Shown: piece by piece, positions 23,136-34,224 of the stretch
How positions within the stretch are numbered: the first letter of the stretch is position 1
Layout: each line of letters starts with the position of its first letter
DNA from: Meghimatium bilineatum
Taxonomy: Eukaryota; Mollusca; Gastropoda; Stylommatophora; Philomycidae
Direction of reading: 5' to 3'
NCBI GenBank assembly: GCA_034231615.1
Contig: CM067322.1
Span: 59,340,938 to 59,404,937 of the forward strand
Length of the DNA: 64,000 nucleotides
Made by a program: the position numbers and the translations under genes
Notes under the pieces: model-generated
Told to the model about the DNA's origin: nothing
Seen by the model: only the letters and a program-made list of their open reading frames with translations
Databases searched by the model: none

Positions 23136-23390
23136 CTTCTACTGTGTTCATTCTCAAACTGCTGTAAACTAGTAGGATGTAGTTCTGAGAACGGAATGCA
23201 TTATCATGGTTTACAGATTGATTGCAATATTGCGACTTCAGCATGGCTTCTGGGTCACTTTAATCGATATTTGGTGGAACACAGGTTCTACCCCATAACC
23301 TTCTTAGTCCATTTCTTATGACATGCATAGAAGGTAAACAGTGCTGCTATGCTATGTTCCCTTTCAGACCATCACAACACATGGGCAGCT
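23136..23390 (-). mobile_element. SINE-A copy nested in the inverted-repeat element
   Basis: A decayed minus copy runs from CTTCTTCTACTGTGTTC through AGTAGGATGTAGTTC to the complement of the GCAAAGAATAGCA block. Confidence 0.65.
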
Positions 23391-23589
23391 GAAATAATAT
23401 ATATGTGAAAAATATGGATACCTAAACCCTAACCTGAAGCATTTAACTCTTATCTGGTAATCCTCAGTCATGAAGCATATAACTCCAAAATCAGCATCTC
23501 TAGACACTGCCAATCAAACCCAAACTATCTATTTGTAGCTAACCCCCCTGTCATGAAACATCCAACCCCAAAACCAGCATCTTCATACA

Positions 23590-23990
23590 ATGCCAACTAA
23601 ACCAATAATTACAAACTGATAATAAATGTTTCATTTTCAAACAGCATCTCAAATGTTTTTCACTTAAACCTGACAAAACTCACAAACTGAAAATTAATAA
23701 TTACCACTTGAATCCAACAAAACTGACAAACTGATAACAAATAATTTCATCTTCACAAAACTTACAAATTGATCATAAATCATAATAACTTAAATCTGAG
23801 AAATTCACAAACTTATCATAAATCATTTCCACTTAAACCTGAGAAATTCACAAAATTATCATAAATAATTTCATCTTCAGACATAACTTACAAACTAATT
23901 ATAAAGAATGTCCACTATAACTTGACAAAACTCATCATAAAGAATTTCCACTTAAACCCAACAAAACTCAGAAACTCACAAATACACGCA
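23590..23990 (+). repeat. degenerate tandem array, period about 50 bp
   Basis: Recurrent phrases CACAAACTGATAATAAAT, TCATAAATCATTTCCACTTA and AACCTGAGAAATTCACAAA recur about every 50 bp with much divergence. It lies inside the inverted-terminus element. Confidence 0.6.
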
Positions 23991-24392
23991 TTTTTTAACC
24001 AAAGGTTAACCTCCTTTTAAACAGAAAGGTGAACTCTTTTTTTAATTGCCATCCCAGAAATTATAGTGATATCCATTAACCCTAAAAAGGGTCAAGTCCA
24101 TGTTTACCAGAATACTGATATGAAGGAATCCTATCTTTAAAATTTTCTTTCTAATGACTATGTTAAGGGTATTAGTTGTGTTTACTGTCTCAATTAACTG
24201 CAGTTCTTTATATTAATAAACCTGCGTTTCTTGAATAATTTGCATTGTACAATTTGAAGTTAATAACAAAACAAAATTGAAAAATAGGTTCATATTATGT
24301 CAACTTATTCTACGGAAACCCAAGAAGACACACTTTCATTGTCTGATTTTATTTTAGAATTTTATCTTTACAGCATACTATAGCTTTCATTT

Positions 24393-24620
24393 GTCCTCCT
24401 TCTGTGTTTGTTCTCAAACTTCTACTGGTTAGGAAGATGCCCAAAAAACAGAATGCCTTGTGTCATGATTTACACCTTGACTGTGATATATGTACCTTTC
24501 AGCCTTATAGGACAGGCAACTTTACTAGCAAATCTCCTTAGTCACCTCTTATGACATACATGGTGGGTTGTGATTCTTATTCTTTGTTCCTTTTCCATAC
24601 CTCAGCAACATAAGGGTGGC
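24393..24620 (-). mobile_element. old SINE-A copy
   Basis: The minus orientation runs from GTGTTTGTTCTCAAACTTCT through AATGCCTTGTGTCATG and CTTAGTCACCTCTTATGACA to the CAACATAAGGG end. Confidence 0.6.
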
Positions 24621-25285
24621 CCTCTTTTCTTACTTAACAGGCTTGCTAAAAGGATCTGTATTCTCAGAGATACAAGGTGTTTGCCTAATGTTGTAACTAT
24701 TTAGATCAGGATTTAATATTTTATCTTAAACTAGTTTTTTCAACCAGAGATCTTACTGGGATTTCATCTCCCCATGGTTAAAGAACAGGTAATCTCACCA
24801 TTCTCCAGCTTTCATTGCAGAGGTTAGTGAGACAGTCACACAATCTCAACGTGTATGAACAAGGTTACGGTTCATGCAGTAGAAGTCATGTTATTCACAC
24901 AGCACTGGGGCCTAAAATTCAGCAACGGTTGAAAGTAATGTTATATGTAGGATAAAGTATTATTATATTAAGTACACAACTCTGCCACAAGCTCCTAAAA
25001 AAATTACTTTCAACAAAACAAGTGAACAGTAATCAAAAGGAACAAAATCAATTAATATAAAACATTAACTCATTGACTATGGATTTGTAAATAATCAGTG
25101 ATAAATGAATAAATGACCTCCTAATCTGCAAACTGCCACAAGGTGTGAGAGCCACCATGTATGTTTATGACTTGGTGGTGTGATATGTAAAAGAACTAAA
25201 CATCACTAGAAATGAATGGTACATATCAATGCTAATAATTCTCAACAACACTCTCCATACTCTTAAATAAAGACAACATAAGAGA
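24621..25285 (+). other. no gene seen
   Basis: Intergenic sequence without recognisable structure. Confidence 0.3.
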
Positions 25286-25800
25286 TATACAACTTGGAAA
25301 TATATAAACAGAGGAGCCAGTGTATCTGGGCATCAACTGGATAAGAGATTGACATGGAGGTGTCACAGTGAGAAAATAAAGGCAAAATCAGGAAAGAAAT
25401 TTGCCATTCTAAGGAAATTAATGAGCAATAAACAAGCTGGAGAGCCAATGAAGCAACACTAAAGAATGTATATGTAGGTGTAATTAGACCAATACTAGAA
25501 TACAGATCATCGGCACAGACTTCAGCAGCCAATTCTCATCTACACGCCCTCGTCAAGAGACAAAAATCAAGCACTCCAACAGCTTATTACAGGTGCCATG
25601 AAGACCACTTCCTAAATGAAATGACAAAAATTATCATTGCATTACAGACACTAAAAACCATGATGCATGCAGAAAAATACATGAGCATACCAGCACACAC
25701 AATGAAGACCAGATTTGGAGACCTAGCCAGTGGAAGTCTTGAAAGAGGCAAATTTATTCATTGATTCAAAAATATAATAGAAAACATAAGGATAAACTAC
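25286..25800 (+). pseudogene. LINE RT C-terminal fragment
   Basis: VYLGIKLDKRLTW... is followed by CHSEKIKAKSGKKFAILRKL, then in shifted frames VYVGVIRPILEY-like, NQALQQLITGAMKT and MSIPAHTMKTRFGDLA. This is the thumb/connection region of Jockey-like RTs (the YLG(I/V).LD..L.W and Q..AL..ITGA signatures). It contains at least three frameshifts. Confidence 0.7.
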
Positions 25801-26049
25801 AAAACATAACAAAAGAAATATTATTAATTCTCTTAAATCAGTGAGAGCAGTACCAAAATCTCAGTATTAGAACTACCATAAACAGCACTTACATCATGTA
25901 GGAGTTGAATACTCTCCAAAATAAAACAACAGTATGCAACAACAACATAATTGAAGATATATACCCCAGAAAAAGACCTCATATCGCTCATTAAAATAAA
26001 ATGCTTTATCTTTATCAACAGGCTTCTGTCCACCTTCAAGGGAGAAACA

Positions 26050-26300
26050 TCTGACTGGTTTGAGGTCCAAAAAGGAGTCAGAGATGCAACCTCTCACCAC
26101 ACCAATTTATCATATAAGCAGAAAACATCATGCAAATTTACAAGAAGACCCATATTATGAAGTTCAACCCCTTAATATCGGAGGACATGAGATTCCAGAA
26201 GTTAGGTATGCAGATGATACCATCCCAATATCAAGGAGCCCCACAGATTTAGAAGAGTATTTGTTTCTCAAAACTATCAAAAACGGCAAGCTAATAAATT
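26050..26300 (+). pseudogene. LINE RT fragment with YADD motif
   Basis: GGHEIPEVRYADDTIPIS contains the RT catalytic YADD box, preceded by a conserved R. The frame starts within the palm domain and ends where SINE-B debris (26311-26395, minus) begins. Confidence 0.65.
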
Positions 26301-26310
26301 TCAGACATAT

Positions 26311-26395
26311 CTTCTTCAGTGTTCATTCTCAAACTTCTACTGGATCTCTTGTAGCAAGACAATGATCTTACAAGATTTCCGACAGGATGTAGATT
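26311..26395 (-). mobile_element. partial SINE-B
   Basis: CTTCTTCAGTGTTCATTCTC through CTACTGGATCTC, with the central palindrome decayed (GACAATGATCTTAC), then GGATGTAG. The far end is missing. Confidence 0.6.
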
Positions 26396-26796
26396 CCTAT
26401 AGATGTCTATTCTTCAAACAGACTAAACAGTCACTTAATAGACTGAGACTGGTCCCATCACCTATGTGTTCATGTGAACAGGCAGCAGAAAACATCCAGC
26501 AAGACTGCAGTAAACTAAACCAGTTGAGAAATGAGCACTAGCCTACAGAGAGAGACATCTTTGAAGGAACTCTCAAATACAGCAGTATTTATCAAGATAA
26601 CTATAAGAACACTTAACTTGCTGTGTAGACATAATTAAAAAACAAGACGAAAATGTACTATCTCTTGTTCCAATGATGGGTGTGTAATAAAATGTTTATG
26701 AGGAAAAAATAATCCCATTAGAATACAATAAAACTACATAGCCAATGAATTACAAAAAATAACTCAGTAATAATGAATAAAAGCAATGACTTGTTT
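26396..26796 (-). other. 3' flank of the minus-strand ORF
   Basis: No AATAAA was found on the minus strand close to the stop at 26797. The closest look-alike is CATAAA near 26697. The rest is unremarkable. Confidence 0.3.
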
Positions 26797-27714
26797 TCAA
26801 TAAAAATCTGGCAAAACTTGGTCAGTGGCTGAGTAAAAATGGTACTGATGCATAGCAACTTCATTTTGGATGTCATCTTGTTCTGGCAAAACTTGATCTA
26901 TTTGAGATACAGATGAAAAAGGAATATAAGGATACACCAGGAAATCACCAGGTGGAGTGACTGTGCTCACATCATCAAGATCTGGGACAGTGTGGTCACA
27001 AGGACTTCTACAAGCTGGAGGTGTTATTGATTCCCAGTCAACATCAGACTCTTCAGAGTCAGCATTGGCCATACTTTCATCCCGAACAATAAGAACATCT
27101 GGACTTTGTGGGGAAGGAATGTCACATTCAGGTGTTGACTCAACACTTTCTTTCCTGAAGACCTTACCATTATCACTAACCCAAGACTGGTTGCCTTCCC
27201 TGCATGATTTTTGTAATGATGGACTTTCACAAGGCATGAAGACATCGGCAGATTCATTTTGGTAACTAGTGTCTCTCAGAAAATTTGAGTCTAGTTGATG
27301 TGGACTCATGCTCAACTCTTTAAAAAGTCCCATGGTATATTTATTTTGTGGCACAGTAAAACAGTCTACATCCTTATGAGTTGTTACAAGAAGCTCTTCG
27401 TTTGGATAAAAATCACACTCAACCATTGCGTCAATGTGTGCATTATTTTTCATTTTTTCTGTAGTATTATTTATACCAGATTTGTCATGATGAATAATAT
27501 CTGTGGCAACGAGAACAGAGGATGGTACATTGATACACTCAGTTTTATTCCTTCTTGCTGAAACTGAATTTATAGGTTGAAATCTTCTGTTCTCATTATT
27601 TGAATCTGAAGACTGCCACATCTCATCCAGGTCAGATATCGATTCTGTGCAGTACAAACTTTGCCATCTCTTCCTCACCTTCGGTATCTTAAAGACAAAC
27701 TCACTCTCTTGCAT
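26797..27714 (-). CDS. unrecognised acidic 305-residue protein
   Basis: This is the longest open frame in the window. The start ATG has A at -3 (ACAAAATG) and an in-frame TAA 9 bases upstream. A 3' splice site (CTTTTGTAG, complement of 27739-27747) lies 24 bases before the ATG, so a 5' UTR intron is likely. The protein begins MQESEFVFKIPKVRKRWQSL, is rich in Ser, Asp and Glu, and has many SP/TP sites in residues 190-245 (STPECDIPSPQSP, ITPPACRSP). It has no signal peptide, membrane span or catalytic motif that I recognise, and it looks largely disordered and possibly nuclear. A short SWVSDNGK stretch followed by PDVLIVRDE faintly recalls RHNO1-type proteins, but this is not enough for a name. 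It is not similar to the transposon proteins around it. Confidence 0.6.
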   Translation of the reverse strand: MQESEFVFKIPKVRKRWQSLYCTESISDLDEMWQSSDSNNENRRFQPINSVSARRNKTECINVPSSVLVATDIIHHDKSGINNTTEKMKNNAHIDAMVECDFYPNEELLVTTHKDVDCFTVPQNKYTMGLFKELSMSPHQLDSNFLRDTSYQNESADVFMPCESPSLQKSCREGNQSWVSDNGKVFRKESVESTPECDIPSPQSPDVLIVRDESMANADSEESDVDWESITPPACRSPCDHTVPDLDDVSTVTPPGDFLVYPYIPFSSVSQIDQVLPEQDDIQNEVAMHQYHFYSATDQVLPDFY

Positions 27715-27738
27715 TTTGTTTTATAGCAGTTTCGAAAC
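27715..27738 (-). other. 5' UTR remainder and 3' splice site of the 305-residue ORF
   Basis: On the minus strand the polypyrimidine-AG at 27739-27750 precedes 24 untranslated bases that contain an in-frame TAA. No upstream exon could be located. Confidence 0.45.
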
Positions 27739-28065
27739 CTACAAAAGACAAAGCAAAACCATTATTACTTAAATGTGGATGATTATTCTATACCCAATTT
27801 TAAAAATATACATAGAGCATTCTATTGGGCTGCTAGGAGAACAAGAACTTAAGAATAAACAAATGAAGACATCATGTCTATATCTATTCTAAATTGTTTT
27901 GATCTCCAGAAATTATAAGCAATAGATCTCTTCCATCCTCTTGTACTTTTGGGGGAATTTCTGGGCTCCAACTTTCAGCATTGGAAAGCTGCAGTTTCCT
28001 TTAATTTTCTGATACAAGAAAAAAAGATATAGACCAATGCTTTAATTTGTCCATACTTTTACCAA

Positions 28066-28068
<3 letters not shown>

Positions 28069-28151
<83 letters not shown>
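28069..28151 (+). repeat. (AT)n microsatellite, about 83 bp
   Basis: Uninterrupted AT dinucleotides, flanked by CCAAGTG and ACATGACAC. Confidence 0.97.
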
Positions 28152-28154
<3 letters not shown>

Positions 28155-28905
28155 GACACACTGCAAGCAATTTCTAAACGGTATGATGACTTGAGCTCTC
28201 AGGTAAATTACAGTAAAGTCTATGTCTTGTGGTGTTCCTTGAACAAATGAAAATGATACTTTCTAGTGTGTTTGTTCAATCATCAATCGTCAGACCATCA
28301 GGCAGAGTAATGCAATTAAATATCTCAAAATATTTTTTACTATAATTTGTTCCAAATTCATGATATTCGGAATTATTTTTCTCCAAAACTACTTGTTAGA
28401 TCAAAAAGATCTTTTAGATGAACCATTTTGAACCATGAACCATTTTTAAAATAAAATTTAACTAGATTAAAACATTTTCTCTATACATTATACATTTATT
28501 AAGGTTTTGTGAATGTATATGTGCCATTTTTTTACAGTACAGCCATGTCTGTCAAGTCCTGGTTGATGAGAGGAAATAAGCCTTATTTGTCTAATTTTTA
28601 AAATTCTCTCCAACTATTCATTGGCTGTGACATAAAGTATAAATATACTGGCCAGATATGCATGATAAAATAAGAAGACATCATCAGTGATTGAATTATA
28701 CTGCTGTAGAATGCAACTATGTGTTTGTTTTGCATGCGTATCAAGTCGAACCGCAGTGATACGGAAACAACGATTTTCATGAGTGGAAAATAGGTCATCA
28801 TTTGTTGTTTATTTAGAGATTTAATTATTATTAAGAGACTTTGTGAACTTATTTGACGTGTCTTTGTGGTTTTCATTGGTTACAGTGATGTGTTGTCAAG
28901 ATTGT
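28152..28905 (+). other. no gene seen
   Basis: AT-rich sequence without recognisable features. Confidence 0.3.
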
Positions 28906-28911
28906 GACCAA

Positions 28912-29113
28912 TCTTCTTCTTCTTCTTCTGCGTTCATTCTCAAACTCCTGCAGATTAGCAGGATGTAGTCTAGAGAACGGAATGCGTTGTGTCATGGTTT
29001 ACAGCATTGCTGCGATATCTGCGCCTTTCAGCCTGACACATCCAACTTCAGCATGGCCAATGGGTCACTTTGCCTCTATGGGATGGATAGTTCCTCTCCC
29101 TAAGCCTCCTTAA
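28912..29113 (-). mobile_element. SINE-A copy, head-truncated
   Basis: The tail complement CTTCTTCTTCTTCTG is followed by near-consensus sequence up to CTCCTTAATCG, where it stops. The last ~70 bp of the head are absent. Confidence 0.75.
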
Positions 29114-29690
29114 TCGTCGCTTGCTAATAGCCAGACATGGGTTAAATATTAAAGAGCTCAAACTGGTTAAATAATTCACTCATCTTGGAAGCATCATATA
29201 GGAAAAACATCAAAGAAATCCAGCATAGATGCAGCATAGTACACCATGCCATCATATCTTAGACTTAGGGCAGATGTCTTCTATTTTCAAAAACAAAGAA
29301 CACAAAAACTGAACCAAGCAATCAGGGGAGTTAGCGTTTCCAATTTGAAGGGAAAGATTGAGGAAACATCCCATAATTAGAACAAGTATACATGTTAATA
29401 TGATTATGTGACATTTTCTACAAAAACTAAACATACTTTATGAATAATTATCAGGCACTATGTGTTCTCAAGTTGACAGAAAATGAAGACAGTCGTCTGC
29501 CTTGTTGACAAAAAAAAAGCAATGCATGACGGTTTCTAAAATTTGGCGCCAACGGACTACTCAAAATTGTGGTAATCGTGTATATATATATATACCGCAA
29601 TGCCTGATGGTTTCTTGCACACTCAGCATTTTTTAAATAGTCCCCAGTTCTGAGTGAGGACAAAAACACCTAGATAATATATGTAAGCTG
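29114..29690 (+). other. no gene seen
   Basis: Contains a short TA-rich run near 29580 and no coding signal. Confidence 0.3.
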
Positions 29691-29696
29691 TATACA

Positions 29697-30491
29697 GTGT
29701 TTGTTTTCTCCTGGGTATATATGGAGAGAGGTCGCCCTATTTGCAACTTGCGTTTCGCTGATGATATTGATCTTATAGCTGGGTCAGAACAATCATTGCA
29801 GGAATTAACATCAAAGTTAGAAAAAGTTACCAGCAAGTACGGAATGGAAATCAATTCAGATAAGAGCAAAATCTTGGTAAACAGCAGAGAGACAGAAAAC
29901 CAGACTAATATCATGATGAATGGACATAAGCTTGAAGAGGTGAATACCTTCAAATACCTCGGATCCAGTATATGCAGCGATGGTAAATGCAAAGCAGAAC
30001 TAAAAATAAGGCTGGAGATGGCTTTAGCGTCCTTGTCAAGGCTAACTGTGATTTGGAAAAGCAACATCAGTGTTGGAGTGAAAATCAAACTGTATAGGTC
30101 GCTGGTGCTTTCCGTTGTGTTGTATGGTTGTGAGAGTTGGACACTCACTGCGGACATGGAGAGAAGATTACAGGCTTTCGAGTATAAATGCTATAGAAGA
30201 ATTCTACGAATTTCCTATAGGGAACATAAGACCAATGTGTACGTAAGAAATAAAGTAGAGATGTGTGCAGGTGTCCAGGAGCCATTGCTTTCAATAGTGA
30301 AACGACGAAAACTAGCATGGTTCGGACATGTATGCAGGCACGATTCCTTGTCAAAAACAATACTGCAGGGAACTGTCGAGAGTGGAAGAAGCAGAGGAGG
30401 ACAAATAAAGACATGGACAGACAACATCAAGGAATGGACAGGGCTAGATATTTCCACACACGAAGGGTTATGGGTTTTATTGATTGATTGA
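29697..30491 (+). pseudogene. 5'-truncated LINE with long open RT C-terminal frame
   Basis: An open frame of 264 codons starts inside the RT palm. GRPICNLRFADDIDLIAGS carries the FADD catalytic box. It is followed by NSDKSKILVNS, TFKYLGSSICSDGKC, YGCESWTLTADMERRL and RRKLAWFGHVCRHDSL, in the order typical of endonuclease-RT LINEs. The frame ends in GFID and a TTGATTGATTGAT tail. Relative to the sister copy at 34225-34890, about 80 bp before the tail is deleted. The long intact frame suggests a young insertion, but it lacks the endonuclease and most of the RT and cannot be autonomous. Confidence 0.8.
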
Positions 30492-30497
30492 TATTGA

Positions 30498-30990
30498 GAG
30501 AGAGAAATCGAATGATAAAATCAGAGAAGAGACAAATCAAAATTTCATCACAGATAGTTAGTTAGTTAGTCGTCGGATCATCATCACTGCAAACTGGACA
30601 CATCCATAGTTGCTCCGATCTCTCCTTGAGTGTATCCGCCATCACACTTCTGCTGACAGTACCGGTCCTATGCTGGTTGACCATCATTCTTCTGCGCCCT
30701 CCAAAATGTTCACCTCTAGCAACACCGCATCTCAATCCCTGATCTTTAATCCTAGCATTCCCATTGAAAAGGAATGTGATGTTATTTCATCACAGATGTT
30801 ATCAGAAAACGCCGTTGGTCTTACATCGGGCATGTCCTACGCGCAGACATCAACAGAATACACTACCAATCTTTAGAATGGATACCTACAGGCAAAAGAG
30901 CCAGGGGTAGACCAAAAGAAACACTCATTTCAAGATGAAGATGATGGCAATGAAGCTGAGAACGCACACATACAGAGAATGTTAAATATG
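30498..30990 (+). pseudogene. LINE RT C-terminal fragment, split by another LINE
   Basis: The two halves (to 30555 and from 30784) read as NQNFITDVIRKRRWSYIGHV, then RADINRIHYQSLEWIPTGKR and ARGRPKETL. This is the W.(Y/W)IGHVLR...P..AL.W.P.G.R.RGRP motif of LINE C-termini. The frame is interrupted by the insertion at 30556-30783. Confidence 0.7.
30556..30783 (-). pseudogene. short LINE 3' end inserted in another LINE
   Basis: ATTTCATCACAGAT at 30542-30555 and 30784-30797 is a 14-bp target duplication. The minus strand reads MARIKDQGLRCGVARG, RRMMVNQHRTGTVSRSVMAD, then CPVCSDDDP and a CTAACTAACTAA tail. This is the same family as 21470-21710 with an almost identical truncation. Confidence 0.8.
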
Positions 30991-31066
30991 TGTGTATCTA
31001 GAGGGGAGAGAAGGAAAAGTAATTTCTTTGTAAGGCCCCGAAGATCACGCAATCAACACTTGACCC

Positions 31067-31343
31067 GCCCGTGTGTTGTCGGGACCTGAAAGGGGAGCAA
31101 AGAATAGCAACACTGTTTACCTTCCATGCAAGTCGTACGAGGCGACTAAGGAGGTTATGGGATGGAGTTGGCTGTCCCATCCCATATAGGGTCAGTGACC
31201 CAAAGCCATGCTAAAGTCGGATGTGTCAGACCGAAAGGCAAAAATATCGCGCAATGATGTAAACTACTACACAGCGCATTCCGTTCTCCGGACTACATCC
31301 TGCTGATTTGCAGGAGTGAGAACGAACACAGAAGAAGAAGAAG
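31067..31343 (+). mobile_element. SINE-A copy, near consensus
   Basis: AACACTTGACC (31056-31066) and AACACCTGACC (31344-31354) form an 11-bp duplication with one mismatch. The element starts CGCCCGTGTGTTGTCGGG and ends CAGAAGAAGAAGAAG. Confidence 0.8.
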
Positions 31344-31639
31344 AACACCTGACCGGGACTCTGAGTACGCATACACTGGGATGGCTGCTGGAACGAAGGG
31401 CGGAGAACTTATGGGTATACGCCACGTGCTGTCAAGCCAGTTTCTAATCAAGAAGAAACATGGAATGTGTATAGACGTCATGTGGGGAAACTCAATCACG
31501 TTCACACAACTTGTCTCAAAAAAGTTATATGAGCATCAGATGGCAAGACAAGATTACGATACCCTGTCCTTAACAGATGTAGTATTTCTAGAATTGACAC
31601 TATCTTCTTGTTTCGTCCACTTAAAACATGTCTATATCT

Positions 31640-32800
31640 GTAATTCTGTCTCCTGAATAAAACTCACTGTTTTTGTAGTTCATATAGTGGCTCATAGAGC
31701 TTTGATTCCAGTGTTGTTTTCTTTGACCAATATGTCTGCCTATGTTTGGTAATATGTGCAGCCTGTCCACATGTACACATGGCCATGTTGCTAATCTTGA
31801 ACTTTATGTATATGTGACTGCGGAGTCGATTGTGCCCCGTTCTGAGGCGTATAATTACAACTTATTATGATATGTTCATAATGTGATAGCCATCTTGTGT
31901 TGGTGTTTATGGCTTTCTTATTGACTTGATCATCTGTTTTTTCCGATCGTAGGTGATTCGTACATCTGGTTGGTCTTCGGATGCACCTTCTTTAGCCAGT
32001 TGGTCTGCTTTTTCATTTCCTGGTATTCCGCGATGAGAGGGTATCCACTTCATGGTTACCATATACTTCTAAGACAGTTCATTAAGTAGTTTTTGTAAGT
32101 CTGTTATTTTTCCAGAGTGGAAAGCTTGAAGGACAGACCTCCCAACTATTAGGAATAACACGGGATGTGAGCTAGGTTGGAGTTGAGCAGTTTTTCAGTT
32201 GCCATCCTAATTGTCTGAATTTCTACATCATAATTATTGTAGAATTTCCCTGTTTGTGTTCTGATCGTATCTGTAAGCTTGTGTTGATATTCTATATATA
32301 CACATGCACCTCTATTCCTCACTGCATTATGTGCTGACCCATCTGTGTATACTCTGACTCAAATGCCTTGTGAGTAATCCTCGTCCAGGAAACTGAGGGT
32401 GACTGTCGTTCGCTGCACACTGTTCTGCTTGTATTCGCTTGGTATTCTTTTCACTTGGGTCTGAATGCATATTGGTATTCCATACCTTTCACTCCAAGGA
32501 GTTTGTTTTGGTACAGTCCTAAAGGAGCTGTCAACTTCAGGTAGGTATGTAAGTTGTCTACTGAGTCGTTTAGCTTGGTGAATAAAGCTGCTTCTTTTCA
32601 GTCGCCCCATTATTCGATTTTAGAATCTTTCCTTCATTGGATGACTTGTCATACACTGAAACTTTTCTGCTTGTATTAGTACCTTTGTGTCTCTGCGTTC
32701 GCCAAGTGTTTGCATTCTCCAAATTTCCTGCACTTCTACTATGGGTGTTGATTTCATTGCTCCCAACATTATCCTAAGCGCCTGGTTCTGCACTTTATCT
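31640..32800 (-). pseudogene. LINE RT C-terminus, RNase H and CTCG knuckle
   Basis: Reading the minus strand from 32800: LDKVQNQALRIMLGAMKSTP (RT thumb), RSSFIHQAKRLSRQLTYLPE (connection), VRVYTDGSAHNAVRNRG (RNase H first Asp), TIRMATEKLL, MKWIPSHRGIPGNEKADQLA (His and Asp motifs), then RLRTGHNRLRSHI and MCTCGQ (C-terminal Cys knuckle). Frameshifts are present. The right end is cut by the hAT terminus at 32805. This RNase H is distinct from the 4612-5330 family. Confidence 0.75.
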
Positions 32801-33153
32801 AGATCCGTGTTTCCCAACGTGGGGCGCACGCCCCACAGGGGCAATTTGATTGTTCAAGGGGCAATTTGAAAATTTTCTCGTCTAAAGTTTAAATACCAAT
32901 CGCCTCCTGTGACTTCACTTGTATAAAAAGAAGGATTGTTAGCATCTCAATATAAAATAAGCGTTTGTTAACCCTTTATTTTGCGGAGAAATCGGGGGGG
33001 GGGGAGGGGGGGGGTAGTAACATGCCTCAATATAGCTTGCTTCTTATGAAATGTTCCACCAGGTTCGGATGTTGATTTTCCTCTACAAGAGCGATAATTC
33101 TAATTGTGTCAGTATGTTTTAGTGGCAATATTTTGGTTTTAATATTGCGAACA

Positions 33154-33435
33154 TCGCCCGTGTGTTGCCGAGGCCCGAAAGGGGAGCAAAGAATAGCAAC
33201 ACTGTTTACCTTCCACGCATGTCGTAAAAGACGACTAAGGAGGTTATAGGATGGAGTTGGTTGTCCCATCCCATATAGGGTCAGTGACCCAAAGCCATGC
33301 TGAAGTCGGATATATCAGGCCGAAAGGCGCAGATATCGCAACAATGCTGTAAACCATGACACAACGCACTCCGTTCTCCGGACTACATCCTGCTAATCTG
33401 CAGGAGTTTGAGAACGAACGCAGAAGAAGAAGAAG
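33154..33435 (+). mobile_element. SINE-A copy inside the hAT element
   Basis: A 12-bp target duplication ATATTGCGAACA (33142-33153, 33436-33447) flanks a 282-bp copy starting TCGCCCGTGTGTTGCCGAGG and ending in (GAA)n. It is nearly identical to consensus, so it is younger than the hAT element. Confidence 0.88.
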
Positions 33436-33707
33436 ATATTGCGAACAGAATTGTTATTAATGGAAAACCTTGATACACACTGGCATGTATGTATGTATGG
33501 TCTCATGAATAAGCAATTATTACGTTAAAAAACTGGAATTTGCAGGAAATGAAAAATAAACTTCACACTCTCATATAAATATGAATATGCATTATATTTG
33601 AATATACAAATATAATTAAATATTTATTATACACGCCAAAACAAAAACGAAGATATCAACATGTTACCTAATAGTAATGAGTTGGTGTAATACCATGTAT
33701 TGAACAT

Positions 33708-33850
33708 ATTGAGAGACAGCAAGTAAAATGGTTCGGTCACGTTATGAGAATGAAGCCAAACCTAATAACAATAAGAGCATATAACAAAAGAATATCTGCG
33801 CGGAAGACCAAAGGTAAGCAAGAAAACGCTGGATAGAAAACAGCAATATA
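33708..33850 (+). pseudogene. small LINE fragment
   Basis: RQQVKWFGHVMRMKPNLITI continues to AYNKRISAR, the WFGH block of LINE C-termini, followed by frame loss. Confidence 0.5.
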
Positions 33851-34008
33851 GCCTTAACAAACATGAACTAAATGCAACCTCGGCGACACATCTGACCGTA
33901 AAACGACAGCTTAAGTTCACACCCCTACGCTTAACGGCAAGTGTGAATGCGATCAACAATAATTCACCTTGGGAAAGACAATAGACAACCAACTTTGCTA
34001 GAAATCTA

Positions 34009-34191
34009 TTGTCACAGTTTCCATCTTTAAATTTAGCTGAATGTGGATTTAGTGCCGTAAATGATTTGTTACTAAAGAAAACAAATCGACTGGATATCAC
34101 AGCATGGGGAGACTTGAGACTGAAGCTGACTAAATTGGAGCCCAATTTAAAAGCTCTCTTTAGCAAGTATCAAGCACACGAATCTCACTAA
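34009..34191 (+). pseudogene. hAT transposase C-terminal (hATC dimerisation) fragment
   Basis: FPSLNLAECGFSAVNDLLLK, then KTNRLDITAWGDLRLKLTKL and EPNLKALF. The pattern (L-A/C-E-x-G-F-S-...-K-x-NRLD...GDLRL.L...EP) is that of the C-terminal dimerisation segment of ZBED5/FAM200-like hAT transposases. It ends at a natural-looking stop (34189-34191). The catalytic DDE core upstream is missing, so the element is non-autonomous now. Confidence 0.75.
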
Positions 34192-34224
34192 ATTTAGTAC
34201 ATTCATCTAGACGTGACCTCACAT

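Larger units (their letters stand above)
22575..24117. mobile_element. 1.54-kb element with about 42-bp terminal inverted repeats
   Basis: The left end (22575-22616) contains GTAAACATGGACTTGAC. The right end (24076-24117) contains its exact complement GTCAAGTCCATGTTTAC. Similarity extends over about 42 bp, from CAGTAT at the outer edge to TTTTAGGG at the inner edge. The interior has no transposase frame. It holds a SINE-A copy at about 23136-23390 and degenerate tandem repeats at about 23590-23990. No matching target duplication was recognised, so the superfamily is not assigned. Confidence 0.7.

Noticed and set aside
26797..27714. Naming the 305-residue ORF RHNO1
   Set aside because: Only two short look-alike stretches, in an order and spacing unlike the known protein, and the family's C-terminal basic block is missing.
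28047..28250. 67-codon frame rich in Ile-Tyr
   Set aside because: Translation of the (AT)n microsatellite.
29633..30157. 174-codon minus-strand frame
   Set aside because: Antisense shadow of the LINE RT frame at 29697-30491.
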